This document shows, in pieces, positions 1-5,463 of a stretch of 5,463 nucleotides of DNA. Position 1 is the first letter of the stretch, and each line of letters begins with the position of its first letter. Origin of the DNA: Deltaproteobacteria bacterium (lineage in GTDB: Bacteria; Desulfobacterota; Syntrophia; Syntrophales; Smithellaceae); the NCBI GenBank assembly GCA_017860985.1, contig JAGFXG010000108.1:1-5463 (forward strand), given 5' to 3'. Below the pieces are notes generated by a model. That model did not search any database. It had not been told where the DNA came from and was given only the letters and a program-made list of their open reading frames with translations. The translations under genes were made by a program, and so were the position numbers.

Positions 1-741
1 TGTCAGTGTGGCATGAACATGACGATCCCGGGCAGACGCAATGACCTCCTCAACCGCTTTAAAACGGGAGAGTTCTTCCAGCGTAATGATCTGAGGGAGA
101 ACCATTCCAAGCTTACCAGATTCATAGTCCGCCAGGGCCAAAGAAGGCCGTATCCAAACATGATCCGTCAGTTCCACACCATCATGCATGACAGATTGTT
201 CGGCCGGAGCTTCCGTTACAAAAAAACGCACATCGTAGCGCAGAGGCAAAAATTCGGGTGTGATCCAGTGAGAAAAGTAATGAAGGCAATCCCCTGAAAG
301 CAATATATTTTCTGCCTCCAGCATCTGCAAAAATTTCATTTCCCCTTTGTTGAGCATCTGCCTGTAGTGGTCAAAACGCTGACGTTCCTCCCGCGTACCG
401 ATGGTGACCGGAGTGCCGTCTTTTTTCCGGGCAATCAGAATCCCCACTTCTTCAAACGTCTCACGGATTCCCGCCACCCAGGTTCCCAGTGCTTTTTCCG
501 GGCTCGACATGTCCGGAAGAAGCTGAGCAGCCTGCTGCCGATCCATACCCCGGATAAAGCGTTCAACTCCAGGCTGATAATCGTCGGGGTCGAGACTGCC
601 GCCGGGAAACACGTGGTAACCGGGCACGAAACTGCTTTGCCGGTTTCTCAAGACCAGGAGAACCTCGATATCCTGTATGGATTTTTCGCGACAGGGCCTC
701 AGCAGCATCACTGTTGACGCGTCAGCCGGCATGATATTCAT
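1..741 (-). CDS. NUDIX hydrolase, NUDT19/NUDT7-like (possible CoA/acyl-CoA pyrophosphohydrolase), 3' end outside window
   Basis: Translating the minus strand from ATG at 741 gives 247 residues with no stop before the left edge, so the gene is C-terminally partial here. The N-terminal strand (about residues 10-32, ending VLLVLRN) leads into SSFVPGYHVFPGGSLDP (36-52). This is the FPGG element typical of NUDT19-type proteins. About 35 residues later comes the NUDIX core RETFEEVGI (93-101), with E94, E97 and E98 as the expected metal ligands. Such an insertion between FPGG and RExxEE is usual in the NUDT19 group. Family members studied in animals hydrolyse CoA and acyl-CoA to 3',5'-ADP and (acyl)phosphopantetheine; the substrate here is inferred. 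The start at 741 is preceded by AGGAGAGGGG (752-761). ATG at 732 and GTG at 771 are in-frame alternatives. It lies 127 bp downstream of the acyl-CoA synthetase and probably shares its transcript. A further C-terminal domain beyond the edge is possible. Confidence 0.85.
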   Translation of the reverse strand, partial: MNIMPADASTVMLLRPCREKSIQDIEVLLVLRNRQSSFVPGYHVFPGGSLDPDDYQPGVERFIRGMDRQQAAQLLPDMSSPEKALGTWVAGIRETFEEVGILIARKKDGTPVTIGTREERQRFDHYRQMLNKGEMKFLQMLEAENILLSGDCLHYFSHWITPEFLPLRYDVRFFVTEAPAEQSVMHDGVELTDHVWIRPSLALADYESGKLGMVLPQIITLEELSRFKAVEEVIASARDRHVHATLT

Positions 742-845
742 TTCCGGATATCCCCTCTCCTGAATGTTCACCCAACCGGATCATAACACAATGAGCCCCA
801 AACAGACCAGCTCCGAAAAATACCGGGTCTCTCAGGCGGATGCTC

Positions 846-872
846 CCTGCCCGAATTCGCGGTCTTCTTTAG
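846..872 (-). other. Out-of-frame remnant of the acyl-CoA synthetase A10 (catalytic lysine) motif
   Basis: Overlapping the TAA stop of the acyl-CoA synthetase, a different minus-strand frame reads LKKTANSGR. This closely resembles the A10 motif (L)PKTxxGK that follows ...YKVPREVIF in nearly all ANL-superfamily ligases. The preceding residues are read in the gene's own frame up to YKVPREVIFAANLD. The simplest reading is an indel between about 872 and 890 that shifted the C-terminus out of frame. The run of five T on the minus strand (ATTTTTG) just upstream is one candidate site. The remnant frame then runs to a TGA at 768-770 without a convincing rest of the domain, so more than one change may have happened. 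This is pattern matching by eye. Confidence 0.45.
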
Positions 873-2323
873 TCGAGATTTGCAGCAAAAATCACTTCAC
901 GGGGAACCTTATAGGCGGAAAGGTAAATTCGGCAATGCTGTATGATTTCTTTTTCGTCTGTATCAAAACCGGGCTTTCTCACGATCAGCGCTTTGACAAT
1001 CTCACCTCTCATGAGATCTTTTTCACCGACAACTTTTGATTCAGCAACAGCGGGATGCATATTCAGGATCAATTCCACCTCTTTTGGATATACATTGAAG
1101 CCGCTGGTGATAATCATGCGTTTTTTGACACCGACCAGAAAGAAATAGCAATCTTCGTCCACATATGCCAGATCACCCGTATAAAGCCAGCCGTTACGTA
1201 TGACCTGGGCCGTTGCTTCTTCATCCCTGTAGTAACCCTGCATCACAACATTGCCGCGGACGACCAGCTCACCGACCACTCCCGGTGCGGCTTCTGAACC
1301 GTCATCATCCAGGACTTTCGCCTCAACTCCCGGCAGAACCGTTCCTATGGATCCGGGTTTCTGCTGTTTTCCAGGCAGGGAAAATATACAGCAGGGAGAC
1401 GTTTCCGTCAGGCCGTAACCTTCCAAAACCTGAATGCCGATATGCTTTTTAAATTCGGCGAACAGTTCCGGCGGCATGGTTGATCCACCCGTGATGGCAA
1501 AGCGCAAAGAACTGAGATCGAATTCTTTGAGCTTCTCATGGAACAGCATGCCCATATAGAGGCGGGGGACGGCGGCGATGTAGGTCACCCGCTCTTTCTG
1601 GATCGTTGTAAAGATACCTTCCATCGTAAAGCGATCCAACAGCACGACGGCAGCACCTGCGCAGAGGGGGGACAACATATTGCAGGCAGCACCAAAGGAA
1701 TGATAAAGAGGAATAACGGCAAGGGACCGATCGTCTTCTGTACCATTGAAGATTGTACCCAGAAGAACCGCCTGGGTGGCCAGATTATTATAGGTAAGAA
1801 CTGCACCGAGAGGCTTCCCCGTCAGGCCCGCCGTATAGATCATGACAGCCGGATCATCTCCCTGAAGTGCGGGCGGGTCCATAACCGCAAATCCACTGTT
1901 GATAATTTCATTGAACGGGGATCCTTGATTCAAACCGGTGGTTTTGATCAGATGCCGGCAAGCGGGAAGAGCTTCACGGATCGCGTCGAATCTCCTGACG
2001 AAACTGTCCGACGTGATCAGGGCTTTTGCCTCGCAATTTTCGAGCAGATGAGCCAGTTCATATGATGTGGACATGACACTCAGCGTTACGGCAACAGCTC
2101 CCAGTCTTAAAACGGCAAAATAGGAAATGATGAACTCCGGACAGTTGCCCAGCATCACAGCAACTTTATCGTCTTTCCGGATTCCCAATCCCTCCAGATA
2201 ATGGGCCAGAGCTTCGACATATCTGTTTAAATCATAATAAGATAATCTTTGACCTTCATAAATAATGGACGTATTTTCCGGACAGCGCGCGGTAGTTTCC
2301 TGAAGCATCCTTTCCATCATCAT
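869..2323 (-). CDS. Acyl-CoA synthetase / AMP-dependent ligase (FadD-like), C-terminally truncated
   Basis: The 484-residue protein belongs to the ANL superfamily, which activates a carboxylate with ATP to an acyl-adenylate and then forms the CoA thioester in the cytoplasm. Visible core motifs are: A3 P-loop YTAGLTGKPLGA (163-174), A4 PLYHSFG (205-211), A5 GYGLTET (302-308), A7 YTGD (381-384), and A8/hinge VGVKKRMIITSGFNVYPKEVE (397-417). Three deviations stand out. The P-loop lysine (usually PKG) is leucine. The A8 arginine (usually GRxKD) is valine in GVKKR. The protein ends at YKVPREVIFAANLD, before the A10 motif PKTxxGK that carries the adenylation lysine. Relatives usually run about 500-560 residues. 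The carboxylate substrate cannot be told. Three ATGs in a row (2323, 2320, 2317) follow GGAGG (2338-2342) and AGGA (2328-2331), so the exact start is open. A promoter lies at 2380-2408. The gene may encode a defective enzyme, a non-canonical one, or carry a sequencing indel. Confidence 0.88.
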   Translation of the reverse strand: MMMERMLQETTARCPENTSIIYEGQRLSYYDLNRYVEALAHYLEGLGIRKDDKVAVMLGNCPEFIISYFAVLRLGAVAVTLSVMSTSYELAHLLENCEAKALITSDSFVRRFDAIREALPACRHLIKTTGLNQGSPFNEIINSGFAVMDPPALQGDDPAVMIYTAGLTGKPLGAVLTYNNLATQAVLLGTIFNGTEDDRSLAVIPLYHSFGAACNMLSPLCAGAAVVLLDRFTMEGIFTTIQKERVTYIAAVPRLYMGMLFHEKLKEFDLSSLRFAITGGSTMPPELFAEFKKHIGIQVLEGYGLTETSPCCIFSLPGKQQKPGSIGTVLPGVEAKVLDDDGSEAAPGVVGELVVRGNVVMQGYYRDEEATAQVIRNGWLYTGDLAYVDEDCYFFLVGVKKRMIITSGFNVYPKEVELILNMHPAVAESKVVGEKDLMRGEIVKALIVRKPGFDTDEKEIIQHCRIYLSAYKVPREVIFAANLD

Positions 2324-2324
2324 T

Positions 2325-2366
2325 TTATCCTGATTTACCTCCCCCGATGCTCATTGAACAACACAT
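2325..2366 (-). other. Possible 13-codon leader ORF coupled to the acyl-CoA synthetase
   Basis: Within the predicted 5' leader, ATG at 2366 opens a frame reading MCCSMSIGGGKSG. Its TAA is separated from the ligase ATG (2323) by one base (TAAAATG), which is a geometry compatible with translational coupling. It has only a weak AAAGG just upstream, spaced too closely to be a good ribosome binding site. The same stretch holds a small inverted repeat, CGATG (2364-2368) with CATCG (2345-2349), just before the GGAGG of the ligase. A frame this short can arise by chance. Confidence 0.15.
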
Positions 2367-2379
2367 CGCCTTTATCTTG

Positions 2380-2408
2380 TCTATAAGTGGCCCGTTTTGA
2401 CTTGTCAA
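2380..2408 (-). promoter_or_regulatory. Sigma-70-type promoter for the acyl-CoA synthetase-NUDIX unit
   Basis: On the minus strand there is a consensus -35 box TTGACA (2408-2403), a 17-bp spacer, and TATAGA (2385-2380), which matches four of six -10 positions. Transcription would start near 2373, leaving a leader of about 50 nt before the ATG at 2323. The -35 is part of a small palindrome TTGACTTGTCAA (2397-2408), which could bind a dimeric regulator or be chance. Position, spacing and orientation fit the downstream gene well. Confidence 0.6.
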
Positions 2409-2588
2409 GGAACTTCGCATATCGGAAACAAGGGATAAGATAGGCTTCATCCTTACGGGCATTCCATGCGGCCGTTCTCAGATTGCGATTAGAATGGACA
2501 TCCATGGTTGATCAGTTCCGGCAGCTTTAGCGGGCTGACTCGTGAAATCAAACACCTTGCAGCAAGCTATGGAGAGAATGAACACTCG
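2409..2588. other. Intergenic stretch without a recognisable gene
   Basis: This lies between the hairpin after radC and the promoter of the acyl-CoA synthetase. On both strands I see only short open frames with no good start signal, no tRNA-like cloverleaf, no tandem repeats and no insertion-sequence ends. It may contain upstream regulatory DNA for the promoter at 2380-2408, but nothing specific can be pointed to. Confidence 0.4.
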
Positions 2589-2604
2589 TCCCGCGTGAGC
2601 GGGA
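2589..2604 (-). terminator. Short GC-rich hairpin directly after radC
   Basis: TCCCGC (2589-2594) and GCGGGA (2599-2604) form a perfect 6-bp stem with a 4-base loop, starting immediately after the radC TAA (2605-2607). No T-run follows the stem on either strand, so it is not a textbook intrinsic terminator. It may protect the 3' end of the AOR-radC transcript or weaken read-through. Confidence 0.3.
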
Positions 2605-3039
2605 TTAAAAAATGAAACCTTCATCCGCGAAACTAAAGTAACTGCCGTCACCAATGATGATGTGGTCCAAAACCCTGACGGCCATCAGTTTGCCTGCGGC
2701 GGAAGTGACCTTACGCTGTGCTAAACGGATCTCATCTTCACGGAAACGCCTGCCGATTTCCAGTGCCGCCTTGATTTGCGCGATTTTTGCCGGACCAAGA
2801 CCTCTGAATTCTTCCCATTCGCGCGAATCCGTATGGCTCATGTTTCGAAATGTACCGAATTTCTCCATAATGCCGCGTGTCAGATCGATCGCACTATTGC
2901 CTGCTGAGCCCGTGCGTAAAAGGATAGCCAGAAGTTCGGAATTGCTGAGCGCTCCCGCACCTTTCCTGATCAGCTTTTCCCTCGGCCGGTCATCGGGCGG
3001 CCAGTTCTTAATTCCCGCTGATTGATTCGTTTGAGCCAC
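2605..3039 (-). CDS. radC: RadC-family protein lacking most of its JAMM/MPN domain
   Basis: From the GTG at 3039 the product is 144 residues. It opens with the RadC/UPF0758 N-terminus: IKNWPPDDRPREKL (10-23), then LSNSELLAILLRTG (31-44), and a helix-hairpin-helix FRGLGPAKIAQIKAALEIG (78-96). At KVTSAAGKLMAVRVLDH (about 110-126) the sequence jumps straight to the family's C-terminal end IIIGDGSYFSFADEG (127-141). Ordinary RadC proteins (about 220-230 residues) carry roughly 80-90 residues in between, including the zinc-binding HxHPSGD motif. All of that is absent here, with the frame kept, so the JAMM metal site cannot form. The GTG start is preferred because AAAGGGG lies about 7 bases upstream and it gives the usual N-terminus. 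ATG at 3078 or 3075 (no clear ribosome binding site) and 3159 are in-frame alternatives; 3159 lies 6 bp after the AOR stop. RadC's cellular role is unsettled despite its DNA-repair name. This may be a decaying gene, a stable short form or an assembly collapse. Confidence 0.75.
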   Translation of the reverse strand: MAQTNQSAGIKNWPPDDRPREKLIRKGAGALSNSELLAILLRTGSAGNSAIDLTRGIMEKFGTFRNMSHTDSREWEEFRGLGPAKIAQIKAALEIGRRFREDEIRLAQRKVTSAAGKLMAVRVLDHIIIGDGSYFSFADEGFIF

Positions 3040-3165
3040 GTCCCGGCCCCTTTCAGGTTTTTTTAACGCATTCATCATCAACGATACAGCATACCATGCC
3101 GCATGAACCTGGATATGCCCCGGAACATTCAAGACGAAAAAGGGAAGCATACGCCCCATCTTGAT

Positions 3166-5349
3166 TTATCCGTTCATCCCTGTGATGGTTGCCTTCACTT
3201 CGTCAGAAAGATATTGCCACAGTCCGATTTGTTTGAGAGTTTCAACTTTCGGGATACCGGTGTCTGTCCATCCCCGCTGGCGATAATAGACACTGATTAA
3301 TTTCCGCAGCTCTTCTTTTCGATGCTTCATCAGGATTGCGCGTTTTTCACCCGTTTCCATCGCCTGAACTTGGGGAAATGGTTTATTTAACACAGTACTC
3401 AACGCACGGTCGTTATAATCCGCCTCCCGTTCATAAAGCGCATCATCCGTGGGACCTATGGCCCGGTCGGGAATCCAGTCGCGCTCACCGGTTGCCGCGC
3501 CGAAAGACAGAACATTCATCACCCTCTGCAGATTGATATCGCGGTCTGTCTGCTCAAATATCTTTTCCCAGGTCAGTGTTGTTCCGAGCATGCCGTTGTA
3601 AAAATCCGCATAGAGTTCCTGTGACGCCGGATTGATATAGATATCCGTGTCCCCGCGCTTGAGAGAATCAGGATTGAAAACATCCACCCAGGGCAGCTTA
3701 CACAACCCCAGATTGTCATTGCCCAGACGCACGCGCGGATACGTGATTAACGCCTGCGCCTTGGCCTCAAAGGTCGGAAACGCACCCAGCAGATCCACTT
3801 TGACCAGCCAGGCGGCTGCGTGATGTGCTCCGATATCGCTGGCCGCCGCGTAGGAGGCCTGCATGGACAACGACCGGTGCGTCCGGTAAAGAGAAAAAGG
3901 CAGCCCTTTGGTCTGCATGGCAAACTGCTGCAGATCCTTCACCGGTTCGGGCCGGCCGGTTCTTGCCGCGTATTGTTCCGCAACCCAGGCCGTCAGCTCT
4001 ACCATGCCTCGACCGGCAATTCGGGCCAATTCGGTCTTACGGCAGGCGAGGTCATGGATAAACTGGAGCGCAGCCTGCTCATCACCCCAGGTCAGCGCAA
4101 AACCGTCCGTATCTTCTTTGACCAGATAGCCGCGCTGGTAGCATTCCATCAAAAAGGCCATGATGACGGCAGTCGTAATGGTGTCAATACCGTAATTATC
4201 GCAGTGCCAGTTGGCTTCCATGATAAATTCGGGGTGCCACATGCCGAGGTTGGAACCGAAACCGGCGGCTGTTTCGTACTCGGGTCCATCCACCCAGACT
4301 TTGCGGCCGACATGCATGCCTGTTGTCAGTGTCACCCAGCCGCCTTTCGTGCAGCGCAGATTGCATCCCGGAAAGCACCCATCCATGCCCCGATGATCAA
4401 AAATCCGCTCGGCATATGTTTTACCGCAGATTTGCCCGGCTTGCGGATGCGAGCCAAGTTGATAGTTGTTGACCGGCAGGGACTGGTATTCGTCTTTATT
4501 CATAAAAGAGATTAACCCGGCCGATCCTTTCAGGTGCATTTGAAGAGCCTGCGGATCGACGTCTCTGACAATTTTGTGGAGCCTCCCTCCCGCTTCTTTC
4601 ACTTTGCCCCAGTCCGCCGCGCCGTAAGGATTATCACCGTGGGGAAAAGCAGCAAGGACAACAATGGCGGTAATATTCTTATGGTTCATCACCGAACCGA
4701 GACCCGTGCGGCCGGCCTGTTTTGTCCGGAACAGGCCTTTTTTACCATCAACCGGTTTGGTGGCGTCATAGTAATGGCTGTTGATGCAGCCGAATGCTGT
4801 ATTGGCTGCGCCGATTCCGGTCGTCAAGAAGGCCATGTCCTTTTTTTCGTGACCTTCATGTAGAAACTGATCCACAATGTCTTTTTCCAGGCCAAAGACC
4901 TGATCGGCCCTTTGCGCACCGGTGATGATGATTTCGCGCTTGAAGCCATCAATGACAATCATAACGCTGTCTTTGGCAATGCCCGTAATGGTTAGGGCAT
5001 CGAACCCGGCATATTTCAGATAGGCTCCGAAATGGCCGCCAAAATTGGAAACACCCGGGATACGGGTCAAGGGAGATAATGAAACTGCCATGCATTTGCT
5101 TGTACCCGGAAATTGCGGAATGCCGCCCAGCGGCCCCGGCGAAAAGATAAGAGGATTTTCCGGATCGTATGCCTTTGTCCGGGCGTTTATTTTTTCATGC
5201 AGCAGATAAAGCCCCAATCCCCTGCCGCCGATAAAGAAATCGCGAACCTGCGGGTCAAGCGGACAGGCTTCAATGTCGCCCGTTGTCAGATCGACATGCA
5301 GGATCTGATTGGTATATCCGTGATGAAGCGTCTTTTGAGTATAATTCAT
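3166..5349 (-). CDS. Aldehyde:ferredoxin oxidoreductase family, tungsten-pterin enzyme
   Basis: The 727-residue protein is a complete AOR-family member. These enzymes oxidise aldehydes to carboxylates with a bis-pterin W (or Mo) cofactor and pass electrons through a [4Fe-4S] cluster to ferredoxin; some run in reverse in anaerobes. Cofactor-domain signatures are FFIGGRGLGLYLL (38-50), SPLTRIPGVSNFGGHFGAYLK (92-112), GRTGLGSVMNHKNITAIVV (213-231) and GPEYET (355-360). The probable cluster ligands are C325, C329 and C333 in GCFPGCNLRC, plus C550 in NLGLCKLPW. The C-terminus has the family ending YYRQRGWTDTGIPKVETLKQIGL (688-710). The first interval is Cx3C, whereas the classical archaeal AOR has Cx2C, so it belongs to a different subgroup with unknown substrate. 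It is longer than the archaeal enzyme of about 605 residues. There is no signal peptide. AAGGA (5359-5363) lies 9 bases before the ATG. No ferredoxin-like subunit gene is adjacent within the window. Confidence 0.93.
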   Translation of the reverse strand: MNYTQKTLHHGYTNQILHVDLTTGDIEACPLDPQVRDFFIGGRGLGLYLLHEKINARTKAYDPENPLIFSPGPLGGIPQFPGTSKCMAVSLSPLTRIPGVSNFGGHFGAYLKYAGFDALTITGIAKDSVMIVIDGFKREIIITGAQRADQVFGLEKDIVDQFLHEGHEKKDMAFLTTGIGAANTAFGCINSHYYDATKPVDGKKGLFRTKQAGRTGLGSVMNHKNITAIVVLAAFPHGDNPYGAADWGKVKEAGGRLHKIVRDVDPQALQMHLKGSAGLISFMNKDEYQSLPVNNYQLGSHPQAGQICGKTYAERIFDHRGMDGCFPGCNLRCTKGGWVTLTTGMHVGRKVWVDGPEYETAAGFGSNLGMWHPEFIMEANWHCDNYGIDTITTAVIMAFLMECYQRGYLVKEDTDGFALTWGDEQAALQFIHDLACRKTELARIAGRGMVELTAWVAEQYAARTGRPEPVKDLQQFAMQTKGLPFSLYRTHRSLSMQASYAAASDIGAHHAAAWLVKVDLLGAFPTFEAKAQALITYPRVRLGNDNLGLCKLPWVDVFNPDSLKRGDTDIYINPASQELYADFYNGMLGTTLTWEKIFEQTDRDINLQRVMNVLSFGAATGERDWIPDRAIGPTDDALYEREADYNDRALSTVLNKPFPQVQAMETGEKRAILMKHRKEELRKLISVYYRQRGWTDTGIPKVETLKQIGLWQYLSDEVKATITGMNG

Positions 5350-5358
5350 GTTCAGGTT

Positions 5359-5363
5359 TCCTT
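5359..5363 (-). promoter_or_regulatory. Ribosome binding site of the AOR gene
   Basis: AAGGA on the minus strand lies 9 bases upstream of the ATG at 5349. It fixes this start, since the preceding DNA is AT-rich and non-coding. Confidence 0.6.
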
Positions 5364-5378
5364 AAAAAATAATGCAGA

Positions 5379-5407
5379 ACGTTAGAGTAATCACCATAAA
5401 AAATCAA
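5379..5407 (-). promoter_or_regulatory. Weak candidate promoter for AOR
   Basis: TTGATT (5407-5402) and TAACGT (5384-5379) are 17 bp apart on the minus strand, in an AT-rich stretch 30 bp upstream of the AOR start. The -10 match is poor, so the assignment rests on spacing and position. Confidence 0.25.
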
Positions 5408-5416
5408 TAATAAAAA

Positions 5417-5427
5417 GGGATTGAAAC
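5417..5427 (+). other. CRISPR-repeat-like end GGGATTGAAAC (single copy, right edge)
   Basis: The plus strand reads GGGATTGAAAC. Its last 8 bases, ATTGAAAC, are the form of 5' handle seen in crRNAs of many type I and III systems. The bases to its left (5364-5416) are AT-rich, as leaders often are. The 36 bases to its right would fit one spacer before the window ends. Only one copy is visible, and no internal palindrome supports a full repeat. It may be a chance match inside the AOR upstream region. Confidence 0.15.
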
Positions 5428-5463
5428 TTTTCTCCGGCCGCTCTTTGAAATATTGTGCGCCGG

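Noticed and set aside
367..717. Plus-strand open frames at 13-297 and 367-717 at the left end
   Set aside because: The minus strand encodes a NUDIX protein with FPGG and RExxEExGI motifs through this whole region, so the plus frames are shadows.
800..840. Possible terminator between the synthetase and NUDIX genes (AGACC paired with GGTCT)
   Set aside because: The stem is only 5 bp with an interrupted interior, and is followed by TGTTTGGGG rather than a T-run.
1538..2065. Plus-strand open frame of 175 codons opposite the acyl-CoA synthetase
   Set aside because: The minus strand carries clear ANL motifs over the same stretch; the plus frame has no domain signature.
2420..2460. Imperfect inverted repeat AAGGGAT / ATCCTT upstream of the promoter
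   Set aside because: The arms do not match fully and lie at no meaningful distance from the -35 box; likely chance.
3820..4515. Long plus-strand open frame of 231 codons opposite the AOR gene
   Set aside because: It lies wholly inside the conserved AOR coding region on the other strand and shows no recognisable motif. It is a shadow frame.
5437..5463. Inverted repeat around CCGGC and GCCGG at the right edge
   Set aside because: It has a 5-bp stem with a long loop, and no T-run can be seen because the window ends there. It cannot be judged.

Overview
This window looks like chromosomal DNA from an anaerobic bacterium, probably a Desulfobacterota-type (Syntrophales-like) organism. The main reason is a full-length tungsten/molybdenum-pterin aldehyde:ferredoxin oxidoreductase (AOR) next to fatty-acid/acyl-CoA type genes. 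The taxonomic guess rests on gene content and protein style only. Every gene I can support is on the minus strand, so the window reads from right to left.

Layout in transcription order: (1) 5349-3166, an AOR-family oxidoreductase of 727 residues with a good ribosome binding site. (2) About 3039-2605, a RadC-family protein. It keeps the N-terminal helix-hairpin-helix part and the very C-terminal strand, but has lost in frame nearly all of the JAMM/MPN domain between them. (3) A 281-bp gap (2324-2604) holding a small hairpin and a good sigma-70-like promoter (2380-2408). (4) 2323-869, an acyl-CoA synthetase/AMP-ligase whose open frame stops just before the C-terminal catalytic-lysine (A10) motif; a remnant of that motif can be read in another frame across the stop. 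(5) 741-1, a NUDT19/NUDT7-like NUDIX hydrolase that is still open at the left edge.

The metabolic genes fit one theme: aldehyde to carboxylate (AOR, reducing ferredoxin), carboxylate to acyl-CoA (AMP-ligase), and CoA or acyl-CoA turnover (NUDT7/19-type NUDIX). The promoter at 2380-2408 suggests that the ligase and NUDIX genes form one transcription unit, separate from AOR-radC. The link between the two units is inference from adjacency.

The oddest features are two reduced genes side by side: the JAMM-less RadC and the ligase lacking A10 (and with altered A3 and A8 core motifs). A weaker lead lies at the right edge, where the plus strand carries GGGATTGAAAC after an AT-rich stretch. This resembles the 3' end of many CRISPR repeats, but only one copy is visible and the window ends 36 bases later. 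I found no tRNA, rRNA, insertion sequence or confirmed CRISPR array.
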